A stretch of DNA of 10,004 nucleotides from positions 1 through 10,004 of the forward strand of contig CALCBQ010000211.1 of the NCBI GenBank assembly GCA_937897215.1, given 5' to 3'. The notes beneath the pieces are model-generated. The model was not told where the DNA came from. It did no database searches and was given only the letters and a program-made list of their open reading frames with translations. Position 1 is the first letter of the stretch, and each line of letters opens with the position of its first letter. This document shows positions 1-8,142 of the stretch, in pieces. The position numbers were made by a program, and so were the translations under genes. The stretch is from an uncultured Clostridia bacterium (lineage in GTDB: Bacteria > Bacillota > Clostridia > Oscillospirales > Acutalibacteraceae).

Positions 1-3000
1 CTGGAATCCGTTACAGATACCCAACGCCAGACCATCTCTTTCATTGAGCAGTTTCATTACCGCTTCTTTTATCTTTGCATTCTGGAATGCAGTAGCAAAG
101 AATTTAGCAGATCCATCCGGTTCATCTCCGGCAGAGAATCCACCTGGGAACATAATAATCTGTGCCTGATTGATCGCATCCTCAAAGATATTTACAGAAT
201 CACGAATATCTTCTGCTGTCAGATTCTTAAATACTCTCGTGATAACATCAGCACCAGCACGTTCAAAGGCCTTTGCACTATCATATTCACAGTTTGTTCC
301 TGGGAATACAGGGATTAAAATCTTAGGTTTTGCCACACCGATCTTAGGTGCAACTGCTTTTGCAGGTTCTGCTGTGATAACAGGAACTTCGCCTGCAGAT
401 TTTGTTCTATTTGGATATACTTTTTCAAGTACGCCTTCGTTAAGGGCAAGTAATTCTTCGATGGATGCACTGTCATCACCGATTGTGATAACAGGAGCTT
501 CTGTTGTAGTACCAAGAAGAAGAGCGCCGTCTACATCTTCTGTTAACTCTGCAACGATACCGGCTGGAATTAAAACATCCCATAATACATCTGTACCGGC
601 TGCTTCGAAACCGATGTTGTTACCGAAAGACATGTTCATGATTGCTTCTGCAATGCCGTTTTCCACCGCCCATGCTGCTTTTACTTTACCGGCCATGTGA
701 AGTTCATGGAATCTTTCCCATACTGCTTTCTTTTCTTCTGCTGTATTTCCTGCAAATAAGTATACAGGATGTCCTGCTTCTTTGAATTCAGGAGATAATA
801 CTTCCTCTGTCTTTAATGGAGCGATAGCGAAGGAAATGAGGGTTGGAGGTACATCCATATCAAGGAAGGATCCGGACATAGAGTCTTTTCCACCGATTGC
901 TGCTGCGCCAAGTTCGAGCTGAGCATCTAAACCGCCAAGTAATGCGGAGAATGGTTTACCCCAGCGCTGTGGTTCTTGACGGAGTTTCTCGAAGAATTCC
1001 TGGAATGTTAAATATGCTTTTTTATAGTCTGCACCTACGGCAACTAATTTTGCCATAGATGTGTATACTGCGTTGTAAGATCCCATATATGGGTCTAATG
1101 TTGTCTGGTCTGGGTCAAATCCCCATGCCATAACACTTGCCTGATCTGTTTCCTGACCTGGAAGTACAGGGAATACTGCTGCCATAGCCTGAGCAGGAGT
1201 ACGCTGTGTCTTGCCGCCGAATGGCATTAAGATGGATCCTGCACCGATTGTTCCGTCGAAACGTTCTGTAAGACCACGACGGGATGCGGATTTTAAGCTT
1301 GCTGCCATTTCACGTAAGGAACCAATCTGAGTTTTTGCAAATGGAGTACGGTCTTTTTCTGTTACTTCTACTTCGGAGTGTTTTACTGCTCCGTTTGTAT
1401 TTAAGAATTCGCGGCTTAAGTTTGCAATTGTTACGCCGTTCCATTCCATTACCATGCGGGCTTCTTCTGTTACAACAGCTACACGGTATGCTTCTAAGTT
1501 TTCTTTTTCTGCTGCAGCGATGAATGCATCTACGTCTTTTTCTTCTACGACTACTGCCATACGTTCCTGAGATTCGGAAATAGCGATTTCTGTTCCATCA
1601 AGGCCATCGTATTTCTTACGTACTGCATCTAAGTTGATCTTAAGACCATCTGCAAGTTCACCGATTGCTACGGATACACCGCCTGCACCAAAGTCGTTAC
1701 AACGTTTGATGAGACGTGTTACCTCTGCATCGCGGAATAATCTCTGAATCTTACGTTCTTCAGGAGCGTTACCTTTCTGAACTTCGGATGCCATCGTTGC
1801 TAAAGATTTCATGTTGTGGCTCTTAGAAGAACCTGTCGCACCACCGATACCGTCACGTCCTGTACGTCCACCTAATAATACGATAACATCGCCTGGTTCC
1901 GGGCGTTCACGTCGAACATTATATGCAGGAGCTGCAGCTACTACAACACCACATTCCATACGTTTTGCAATATATCCGTCATGGTAAACTTCAGAAACAA
2001 GGCCTGTTGCGAGACCAATCTGGTTACCATAAGAAGAATAACCTGCTGCAGCAGTCTGACAGATTTTACGCTGTGGAAGTTTACCTTCTAATGTTTCAGC
2101 AATAGTCTTTCTTGGGTCGCCTGCACCAGTTACACGCATTGCCTGATGAACATAAGCACGACCTGAAAGAGGGTCTCTGATACAACCACCAATACATGTA
2201 GCAGCGCCACCAAAAGGCTCAATTTCTGTAGGATGGTTATGAGTTTCGTTTTTGAACATAAGAAGCCAATCCTGGTCTTCGCCATTTACAGTTGCTGTAA
2301 CATGAATTGAGCAAGCATTGATTTCTTCACTTTCATCAAGTTCAGGAAGAAGTCCACGTTTCTTAAGTGTTTTTGTGCCGATAGTAGCAATATCCATCAA
2401 TGTCTGTGGACGAGCCGCTGCTTTTTCTTCGCCGTAAACTTCTACCCTTGCAGCAAGGTAACGGTCATAAGCTTCTTGTACTGCAGGGTCGTCAATACGA
2501 ACATTATCAAGATGTGTAGAGAAAGTTGTATGACGACAATGGTCAGACCAATAAGTGTCAACAACACGGATTTCTGTAATAGTTGGGTCTCTGTGTTCAG
2601 TATCTCTAAAATATGCTTGTAAGAATTTAAGGTCATCAAGGTCCATTGCAAGTCCTTTTTCATCAAGGAGATTTGCAAGTGCTGACTCATCCATACCGAT
2701 GAAGCCTTCAACAGTAGCAACTGTCTCAGGTGCAGCATATTTAGCTGAAAGTGTTTCAGGCAACTCAAGAGATGCCTCACGACTTTCAACTGCATTGATT
2801 ACGTGATTTTTGAATGCTTTAATATCAGTATCTGACAAATCGCCATAAAGTGCATAAACTTTTGCAGTACGAATAAGAGGACGGTCGCCCTGAGAGATAA
2901 TCTGAATACACTGAGCTGCAGAGTCTGCTCTTTGGTCGAACTGTCCCGGAAGAGCCTCTACTGCAAAAACATAAGCATCAGGGATTTCTACACTGCCTGA

Positions 3001-3204
3001 TACATTATCAAGCTGTGGCTCTGAAAAAACTGTTTTTACAGCATAATCGAATAATTCTTCTGTAATGTTTTCTGCATCATAGCGATTGAAAAGACGAATA
3101 TCCTCTATATTCTCAATGCCAAGCAAGTGTTTTGCTTCATTAAGAAGACCTTTTGCTTCATTATCTAAGCCAGGCTTCTTTTCAACAAATATACGATAAA
3201 CCAT
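1..3204 (-). CDS. purL: Phosphoribosylformylglycinamidine synthase, large single-chain PurL (3' end missing)
   Basis: Converts FGAR, glutamine and ATP to FGAM, the fourth step of purine synthesis, in the cytosol. The frame is open without interruption for 1068 codons from ATG at 3204 to the left edge. Family hallmarks are the SDHCRH motif (residues 220-225), the FKNETHNHP motif (317-325), glycine-rich FGAM-synthase and AIR-synthase-like domains through about residue 950, then a fused class I glutamine amidotransferase from about 965. That domain includes FPGTNC, PGGFSAGDE (about 1020) and LGICNGF with the presumed nucleophile Cys1064 five codons from the edge. Fused PurL proteins are usually about 1250 residues, so roughly 180 residues, including the glutaminase His/Glu, lie outside. 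The start is set by GGAGG at 3215-3219, 10 nt upstream. It follows purD by 23 bp. Codon choice changes near residues 350-440 (see findings). The identity is very secure. Confidence 0.97.
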   Translation of the reverse strand, partial: MVYRIFVEKKPGLDNEAKGLLNEAKHLLGIENIEDIRLFNRYDAENITEELFDYAVKTVFSEPQLDNVSGSVEIPDAYVFAVEALPGQFDQRADSAAQCIQIISQGDRPLIRTAKVYALYGDLSDTDIKAFKNHVINAVESREASLELPETLSAKYAAPETVATVEGFIGMDESALANLLDEKGLAMDLDDLKFLQAYFRDTEHRDPTITEIRVVDTYWSDHCRHTTFSTHLDNVRIDDPAVQEAYDRYLAARVEVYGEEKAAARPQTLMDIATIGTKTLKKRGLLPELDESEEINACSIHVTATVNGEDQDWLLMFKNETHNHPTEIEPFGGAATCIGGCIRDPLSGRAYVHQAMRVTGAGDPRKTIAETLEGKLPQRKICQTAAAGYSSYGNQIGLATGLVSEVYHDGYIAKRMECGVVVAAAPAYNVRRERPEPGDVIVLLGGRTGRDGIGGATGSSKSHNMKSLATMASEVQKGNAPEERKIQRLFRDAEVTRLIKRCNDFGAGGVSVAIGELADGLKINLDAVRKKYDGLDGTEIAISESQERMAVVVEEKDVDAFIAAAEKENLEAYRVAVVTEEARMVMEWNGVTIANLSREFLNTNGAVKHSEVEVTEKDRTPFAKTQIGSLREMAASLKSASRRGLTERFDGTIGAGSILMPFGGKTQRTPAQAMAAVFPVLPGQETDQASVMAWGFDPDQTTLDPYMGSYNAVYTSMAKLVAVGADYKKAYLTFQEFFEKLRQEPQRWGKPFSALLGGLDAQLELGAAAIGGKDSMSGSFLDMDVPPTLISFAIAPLKTEEVLSPEFKEAGHPVYLFAGNTAEEKKAVWERFHELHMAGKVKAAWAVENGIAEAIMNMSFGNNIGFEAAGTDVLWDVLIPAGIVAELTEDVDGALLLGTTTEAPVITIGDDSASIEELLALNEGVLEKVYPNRTKSAGEVPVITAEPAKAVAPKIGVAKPKILIPVFPGTNCEYDSAKAFERAGADVITRVFKNLTAEDIRDSVNIFEDAINQAQIIMFPGGFSAGDEPDGSAKFFATAFQNAKIKEAVMKLLNERDGLALGICNGFQ

Positions 3205-3227
3205 TTAGTATTTTCCTCCATTATCAC

Positions 3228-4493
3228 TTAGTTAGAAGCTAAAAGTGCACGCTTACCAATATCACTTCTGCGATATGCACCCTCAAACTTCACACCATCG
3301 GACAAACGATATGCTTCTTTAATTGCTTCTGCAAGAGAATCTGCAACAGCTGTTGTGCCTGTAACACGACCACCTGAAGTAACGAGCTTGCCATTTTCAA
3401 GTTTTGCGCCAGCTACATATGTAGCTGCGAGTGCTTCTTCTGTAAATGTCATTTCAAAACCTTTTTTGTAAGATGTTGGATAACCATTTGAAGCTAAAAT
3501 AACACAGCAAGCATGCTTATCAGCAAATTTAACTTCTGTTTCAGCCAAAGTTCCATTAGTTGTTGCTTGCATTATATCAAGCAAATCACTTTCAAGAAGC
3601 GGAAGAACAACTTGTGTTTCAGGGTCGCCAAAACGACAGTTGTATTCAATCACTTTTGGTCCGTTAGGTGTAAGCATAAGACCGAAGTAAAGACAGCCTT
3701 TAAAAGTTCTACCTTCTGCATTCATTGCATTGATTGTAGGAAGGAAAATAGTTTCCATACACTCATCAGCTACTGATTTTGTGTAATATGGATTTGGAGC
3801 TATTGTACCCATACCACCAGTATTAAGACCTGTATCATTATCACCGATACGTTTGTGGTCCATTGAAGAAACCATAGGTTTTACAACCTTACCGTCAGTA
3901 AAAGCAAGAACTGATACTTCAGGACCTGTAAGAAATTCTTCAACAACTACACGAGAACCTGATTTACCGAAAATTCCACCTTCCATCATATCACGGACTG
4001 CAGTTTTTGCTTCATCACGGGTCTGTGCAATAATAACACCTTTACCAAGCGCAAGACCATCAGCTTTAATAACTGTTGGAATAGGAGCAGTTTCAAGATA
4101 ATTGAGAGCTGCCTCCATATCCTCAAAAACTTCGTATGCAGCAGTAGGAATATTATACTTTTTCATTAAGTTTTTTGAGAAAACTTTACTACCTTCAATT
4201 ATAGCAGCGTTTGCTCTTGGTCCAAAGCAAGGAATACCCTTTTCACTGAGTGCGTCAACGCAACCTAAAACCAATGGGTCATCAGGTGCAACAACTGCAT
4301 AATCAATTTTGTTATCAACTGCAAAAGATACAATCTTGTCAATATCAGTAGCGCCGATTTCTACACAATTAGCATCTGCTGCAATACCACCATTACCAGG
4401 TAATGCAAAGATTTCTGAAACTTTTTTATTTTCTTTAATTTTTTTGATGATAGCGTGTTCTCTACCGCCACCACCGACAACCATTATTTTCAT
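3228..4493 (-). CDS. purD: Phosphoribosylamine-glycine ligase (GAR synthetase)
   Basis: ATP-grasp ligase joining 5-phosphoribosylamine and glycine to give GAR, step 2 of the pathway. The 421-residue product has the normal family length. Visible motifs are the N-terminal glycine loop GGGGREHA (7-14), EGSK (100-103), the ATP-grasp segment KADGLALGKGV (143-153), DHKRIGDNDTGLNTGGMG (212-229), and the metal/ATP-binding EYNCRFGDPETQV (283-295). The APDDPLV segment (69-75) replaces the more common GPEAPLV. The start is taken as ATG 4493 because GAGG at 4500-4503 sits 6 nt upstream. An in-frame TTG at 4505 lies inside that ribosome site and would add four residues before the conserved MKIMVVGGGG. The gene lies 14 bp after the formyltransferase gene and 23 bp before purL, within the operon. 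Confidence 0.97.
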   Translation of the reverse strand: MKIMVVGGGGREHAIIKKIKENKKVSEIFALPGNGGIAADANCVEIGATDIDKIVSFAVDNKIDYAVVAPDDPLVLGCVDALSEKGIPCFGPRANAAIIEGSKVFSKNLMKKYNIPTAAYEVFEDMEAALNYLETAPIPTVIKADGLALGKGVIIAQTRDEAKTAVRDMMEGGIFGKSGSRVVVEEFLTGPEVSVLAFTDGKVVKPMVSSMDHKRIGDNDTGLNTGGMGTIAPNPYYTKSVADECMETIFLPTINAMNAEGRTFKGCLYFGLMLTPNGPKVIEYNCRFGDPETQVVLPLLESDLLDIMQATTNGTLAETEVKFADKHACCVILASNGYPTSYKKGFEMTFTEEALAATYVAGAKLENGKLVTSGGRVTGTTAVADSLAEAIKEAYRLSDGVKFEGAYRRSDIGKRALLASN

Positions 4494-4499
4494 AGTCAA

Positions 4500-4503
4500 C
4501 CTC
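4500..4503 (-). promoter_or_regulatory. Ribosome binding site fixing the purD start
   Basis: GAGG on the minus strand is 6 nt before ATG 4493. The alternative in-frame TTG at 4505 overlaps this site, and no better site lies upstream of it. The ATG gives the conserved MKIMVVGGGG terminus. Confidence 0.8.
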
Positions 4504-4507
4504 AAAA

Positions 4508-5692
4508 TTAGTGGTGGAATAAACGCATTCCTGTAAATGCCATTGCGATTCCATATTTATTACAACAATCAATAACAACGTCATCACGGATTGAACCGCC
4601 TGGTTCGGCAATATAAGAAACACCACTTTTGCGTGCTCTTTCAATATTATCGCTGAATGGGAAGAAAGCGTCAGAACCAACTGAAACACCTGTGATTGTG
4701 TCAAGATATGCTCTTGCTTCTTCTGCTGTAAGTGGTTCTGGTTGTGTTTTGAAATATTTTTGCCAAATACCGTCAGCACAAACATCTTCTTCGTTCTTGT
4801 TGATGTAACCGTCAATAACGTTATCTCTGTCAGGACGACGAATATCATCACGGAAAGGAAGGTTGAGTACTTTTGGATGCTGACGAAGATGCCATGTGTC
4901 AGCTTTTGTACCTGCAAGGCGTGTGCAGTGAATTCTAGACTGCTGACCTGCACCAACTCCGATTGCCTGTCCGTCATAAGCGTAACAAACTGAGTTAGAC
5001 TGTGTATATTTAAGTGTAATAAGCGCAATAATCAAATCGCGTTTTGCTTCTTCAGGGAATTCTTTATTTTCAGTAACCATATTTGAGAGAAGTTCTTCAT
5101 CGATTCTAAAATTATTTCTACCCTGCTCAAAAGTAATACCGAATACCTGTTTCTTTTCCTGAACTGCAGGAACATAATCAGCATCAATTTTTACGATATT
5201 ATAGTTACCATTTCTTTTGCCTTTAAGAATTTCAAGTGCCTCTGCTGTATAACCTGGAGCGATAATACCATCAGATACTTCACGAGCAACAAGTTTTGCA
5301 GTAGTTGCATCACACTCGTCGCTGAGAGCAATCCAGTCGCCGAATGATGACATTCTGTCAGTACCACGAGCACGAGCATAAGCACAAGCAAGTGGAGATT
5401 CATCAAGGTCAGGGATATCGTCAACAAAACAAGCTTTTTTAAGTGAATCAGGGAGTTTTACACCAACTGCAGCAGATGTAGGGCTTACGTGCTTAAATGA
5501 TGTTGCAGCAGGCATACCGAGAATATCTTTAATTTCCTTTACAAGCTGCCATGAGTTAAATGCATCAAGGAAATTGATAAAACCAGGTCTGCCATTAAGG
5601 ATTTCAATAGGAAGTTCTGAACCATCTTCCATATAGATTTTTGATGGTTTTTGGTTAGGGTTACAACCGTATTTAAGTTCAAATTCTTTCAT
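4508..5692 (-). CDS. Stand-alone AICAR formyltransferase (ATIC-type, no cyclohydrolase domain)
   Basis: Transfers a formyl group from 10-formyltetrahydrofolate to AICAR, giving FAICAR, the penultimate step to IMP. The 394 residues correspond only to the C-terminal transformylase half of PurH/ATIC. The protein opens at FELKYGCNPNQ, the domain boundary in ATIC, and has no MGS-like cyclohydrolase domain. The Lys-His pair required for transformylation is present (K67-H68 in FKHVSPTSAAVG). Also visible are AYARARGTDRMSSFGDW (104-120), REVSDGIIAPGY (137-148), KYTQSNSVCYA (228-238), GAGQQSRIHCTRLAG (247-261), SDAFFPFSDN (340-349) and a C-terminal RLFHH. As I recall human ATIC, this resembles it more than E. 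coli PurH (KHVSP rather than KHANPCG). The start is ATG 5692, from AAGGAG at 5700-5705. The neighbouring purO-type gene supplies the missing cyclohydrolase. Confidence 0.93.
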   Translation of the reverse strand: MKEFELKYGCNPNQKPSKIYMEDGSELPIEILNGRPGFINFLDAFNSWQLVKEIKDILGMPAATSFKHVSPTSAAVGVKLPDSLKKACFVDDIPDLDESPLACAYARARGTDRMSSFGDWIALSDECDATTAKLVAREVSDGIIAPGYTAEALEILKGKRNGNYNIVKIDADYVPAVQEKKQVFGITFEQGRNNFRIDEELLSNMVTENKEFPEEAKRDLIIALITLKYTQSNSVCYAYDGQAIGVGAGQQSRIHCTRLAGTKADTWHLRQHPKVLNLPFRDDIRRPDRDNVIDGYINKNEEDVCADGIWQKYFKTQPEPLTAEEARAYLDTITGVSVGSDAFFPFSDNIERARKSGVSYIAEPGGSIRDDVVIDCCNKYGIAMAFTGMRLFHH

Positions 5693-5699
5693 TTTCAAT

Positions 5700-5705
5700 C
5701 TCCTT
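5700..5705 (-). promoter_or_regulatory. Ribosome binding site fixing the AICAR formyltransferase start
   Basis: AAGGAG on the minus strand lies 7 nt before ATG 5692, an ideal spacing. An in-frame TTG at 5698 is only one base from it and so is an unlikely start. The ATG reading begins MKEFELKYG, which matches the expected start of the transformylase domain. Confidence 0.85.
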
Positions 5706-5709
5706 ATCC

Positions 5710-6426
5710 TTATACATTCTTGTTTACAATTCTTGTTTCAATTTCATTAGTTTCTAAGTCAATGTATCTTACAAAAAGTGAAACTTTATTGTCTTCATTA
5801 AGGTTTTTCCAAATGATATCTGTCATTGTATCAATATCAACATCAGGTAATTCAAGAGTTTTTGGCTCTCCTTCAAAACTTGGAAGTGGATTTCCGTCAG
5901 CTTTATAAGTGTGAATAAACTTTGCACGACCATTAAGAGGATTTGTATAAGCGTATGTGTATCTCTGGCATGATGAACCGTCGCCATCAGCAGATTTAAG
6001 AATTGACATAGCATAATTCATTTCGCCATTTTCATGATGAATAATACCTGAAATACGAGGTGTATAGTTTGGAGCATCATCTTCAAACTCGCGTGTACGG
6101 AGTGCTTGTTCAAAAGTCATCTGTTTATCCATAAGTTCATAAATTGTATCTGTCTGGTCGCCATTTGTAACGATAGTCTTGTTACCAAGAACTCTTACAG
6201 GATAATAAATGATAAGATGAGGGTCAGTCATTTTTGACTCATCAAATGCCTTTGTACGCATAGCGTCACCTTCTGCAACAAAAACTCTGTTACGACTGTT
6301 AACGCTTCTACCCATGATAAAATACGCTGTAATTGCTTTTTTACCATCTACGCTTTTACCGATGATAATTCCTCTGCCGTGGTAAGCGAGAGAATTAAGT
6401 TCGTTTTCAAGTGATTTGATTTCCAT
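5710..6426 (-). CDS. purO: IMP cyclohydrolase, archaeal PurO type
   Basis: Predicted to close the ring of FAICAR to give IMP, the last step of the pathway. The 238-residue protein resembles the archaeal-type IMP cyclohydrolase family (PurO, an Ntn-hydrolase-like fold). Visible segments are the N-terminal YHGRGIIIG (14-22), AYFIMGRSVNSRNRVF, DPHLIIYYPVRV, NGDQTDTIY and the central PNYTPRISGII. The context is strong support: it sits directly before a formyltransferase lacking the PurH cyclohydrolase domain, and no other gene here could do this reaction. GGAGG at 6436-6440 lies 9-10 nt before ATG 6426. It follows purN by 16 bp. The archaeal assignment rests on remembered family motifs, so I hold it slightly less firmly than the other pur genes. 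Confidence 0.9.
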   Translation of the reverse strand: MEIKSLENELNSLAYHGRGIIIGKSVDGKKAITAYFIMGRSVNSRNRVFVAEGDAMRTKAFDESKMTDPHLIIYYPVRVLGNKTIVTNGDQTDTIYELMDKQMTFEQALRTREFEDDAPNYTPRISGIIHHENGEMNYAMSILKSADGDGSSCQRYTYAYTNPLNGRAKFIHTYKADGNPLPSFEGEPKTLELPDVDIDTMTDIIWKNLNEDNKVSLFVRYIDLETNEIETRIVNKNV

Positions 6427-6442
6427 TTGAAAAATCCTCCGA

Positions 6443-7069
6443 TTATATAATATTTGTTTTACCGTTTTCTACTATAATTTTGTCATCACAGAAAAGCTGA
6501 ACTGCTTTGGGGAGTATCTTCCACTCGGCTTGTTCCATAATTCGTTTCTGTAATGTTTCAGGTGTGTCATCATTCATAACATCAACTGCTTTTTGTAAAA
6601 TAATTGGACCTGCATCACATTCTGCAGTTACAAAGTGAACAGTTGCACCTGATACTTTTACGCCTTTTTTCAAGGCTTCTTCGTGTACGTGTAACCCATA
6701 AAAACCTTTTCCACAGAAAGATGGAATAAGAGCTGGATGCACGTTAATCATCTTATTTTTGAAAGCATCACAGACATTTTCATCAAGAATTGTCATAAAT
6801 CCTGCATAAACAATAAGGTCTGCTTTTTCTTCAATAAGCAAATCTCGCATAGCGCAACTATATGATGCAATATCGTTGTAATCTTTTCTTATAAGTGTTC
6901 TTGTTTTAATTCCGTTATTTTGAGCACGGATAAGGGCATAAGCATCGGCTTTCGAAGCAATTACACAAGTAATTTTTCCGTTGCCCAACTCCCCTCTTTT
7001 TTCTGCTTCAATAAGTGCTTGAAGATTTGTGCCACCACCAGATACAAGAACTACAATTCTCTTACTCAT
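6443..7069 (-). CDS. purN: Phosphoribosylglycinamide formyltransferase 1 (10-formyl-THF dependent)
   Basis: Formylates GAR to FGAR with 10-formyltetrahydrofolate, step 3. The 208-residue length is typical. The N-terminal phosphate-binding loop VSGGGTNLQAL (9-19) is present, as are the catalytic triad residues: Asn109 and His111 in INVHPALIPSF, and Asp152 in the TAECDAGPI segment (148-156). SGATVHFV (140-147) is also conserved. The GKGFYGLHVHE insertion after the HP motif is, as I recall, common in Firmicutes. ATG 7069 overlaps the purM stop codon by one base (TAATG), and a GAAGGTG ribosome site (7078-7084) lies inside the last purM codons, so translation of purN is probably coupled to purM. 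Confidence 0.97.
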   Translation of the reverse strand: MSKRIVVLVSGGGTNLQALIEAEKRGELGNGKITCVIASKADAYALIRAQNNGIKTRTLIRKDYNDIASYSCAMRDLLIEEKADLIVYAGFMTILDENVCDAFKNKMINVHPALIPSFCGKGFYGLHVHEEALKKGVKVSGATVHFVTAECDAGPIILQKAVDVMNDDTPETLQKRIMEQAEWKILPKAVQLFCDDKIIVENGKTNII

Positions 7070-8121
7070 TATAAAAGCACCTTCTCGTCACCTTCTATAA
7101 TCTCACCGATTACATAAGCATCAATGCCATTATCTTTAAGAATTGAGAGAGAAAGTTCTACTTCACTAGCAGGAACTACAATACTCATACCAACGCCCAT
7201 GTTATATGTATTGTACATATCACGTTCAGGAATATTGCCCCACTTTGCGATAACATCAAAGATAGGAAGAACTTTAACAGCAGATTTATCAATTTTTGCA
7301 CAAAGTCCATCAGGAATAGAACGTGGAATATTTTCGTAAAAGCCACCACCTGTAATATGAGAAATGCCCTTTACGTTTACTTTTTCAAGAAGTGCAAGAA
7401 CAGGTTTAACATAAATCTTTGTAGGAACAAGTAAAGCTTCTGCAATAGTTTTGCCACATAACTCTTCACGAGGAACATAAAGTTCAGGGTTATTATTATC
7501 AATATCAAAAACCTTACGGCATAAGCTGAAGCCGTTTGAGTGAATACCTGTTGATGGAAGCGCGATAACTACATCACCTGCTGCCATCTTGCTGTTATCA
7601 ATCATTTTTGGCTTATCGACTACACCAACTGCAAAACCTGCAAGGTCATAGTCTTCTTCAGGCATAAGACCAGGATGTTCAGCAGTTTCACCACCAATAA
7701 GTGCGCAACCAGACTGAACACAACCATCAGCAACACCACCAACGATTTCTGCAATCTTTTCAGGAACATTTTTACCGCAAGCAATATAATCAAGGAAATA
7801 TAATGGTTTTGCACCAACACAAATAATATCGTTAACACACATAGCAACTGCATCAATACCGATTGTGTCGTGTTTGTCCATAAGAATAGCAAGTTTAACC
7901 TTTGTACCACAGCCATCAGTACCGGAAACTGAAATAGGATGTTCCATTCCTGCAACACAGCTAAGGTCAAAACAGCCACCAAAGCCACCTACATCATCAA
8001 CAGAACCCTCATTACGAGTTCTTGCAACGTGTTTCTTCATAAGTTCTACTGATTTATAACCAGCAGTAATATCTACGCCTGCAGCTGCATAGCTTGCAGA
8101 AAAAGAATTTTTATGTTCCAT
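7069..8121 (-). CDS. purM: Phosphoribosylformylglycinamidine cyclo-ligase (AIR synthetase)
   Basis: ATP-dependent closure of FGAM to AIR, step 5. The 350-residue protein has the family length and order: N-terminal SYAAAGVDITAGYKSVE (9-25), then GGFGGCFDL (45-53), the signature VSGTDGCGTKVKLA, and AMCVNDIICVGAKPLYFLDY for the ATP/metal-binding core. GGETAEHPG, ALPSTGIHSNGFSL and the HITGGGF segment complete the AIRS fold. AGGAG at 8130-8134, 8 nt before ATG 8121, sets the start. The gene is 21 bp downstream of purF and shares one base with purN. Nothing is missing or broken. Confidence 0.98.
   Translation of the reverse strand: MEHKNSFSASYAAAGVDITAGYKSVELMKKHVARTRNEGSVDDVGGFGGCFDLSCVAGMEHPISVSGTDGCGTKVKLAILMDKHDTIGIDAVAMCVNDIICVGAKPLYFLDYIACGKNVPEKIAEIVGGVADGCVQSGCALIGGETAEHPGLMPEEDYDLAGFAVGVVDKPKMIDNSKMAAGDVVIALPSTGIHSNGFSLCRKVFDIDNNNPELYVPREELCGKTIAEALLVPTKIYVKPVLALLEKVNVKGISHITGGGFYENIPRSIPDGLCAKIDKSAVKVLPIFDVIAKWGNIPERDMYNTYNMGVGMSIVVPASEVELSLSILKDNGIDAYVIGEIIEGDEKVLL
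7078..7084 (-). promoter_or_regulatory. purN ribosome binding site embedded in the purM 3' end
   Basis: GAAGGTG on the minus strand, within the last codons of purM, is 8 nt before the purN ATG. That ATG shares a base with the purM stop (TAATG at 7067-7071). The arrangement favours translational coupling, with ribosomes ending purM re-initiating on purN. Confidence 0.75.
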
Positions 8122-8142
8122 TTTATTTTCTCCTATTAGTTT

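Noticed and set aside
170..700. Plus-strand open frame of 176 codons at the left end
   Set aside because: It lies entirely antisense to purL, whose frame is continuous and matches a known family through this stretch. The predicted protein is rich in Ser/Ala/Pro and has no recognisable motif.
2442..2795. Minus-strand open frame of 117 codons within purL
   Set aside because: It is an alternate frame of the purL N-terminal region. The Leu/Gln/His-rich product has no family match I recognise.
3205..3227. Possible internal promoter, terminator or purine riboswitch between purD and purL, or in other gaps
   Set aside because: Every gap is at most 23 bp and is occupied by a ribosome site. There is no room for an aptamer and no hairpin with a T-run.
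4494..4505. TTG start at 4505 for purD
   Set aside because: It lies within the ribosome binding site used by ATG 4493 and would add four non-conserved residues.
4462..5028. Minus-strand open frame of 188 codons overlapping the AICAR formyltransferase and purD starts
   Set aside because: It is an out-of-frame shadow of two well-supported genes, has a low-complexity composition with no domain, and would cross the 4494-4507 gap.
4508..5692. Possibility that the formyltransferase is a truncated, broken purH
   Set aside because: It has its own ribosome site and ATG at the exact domain boundary, an intact K-H active site and normal C-terminus, and the missing activity is encoded next door.
5693..5698. 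TTG start at 5698 for the AICAR formyltransferase
   Set aside because: It would be one base from the AAGGAG site. ATG 5692 has proper spacing and gives the expected N-terminus.
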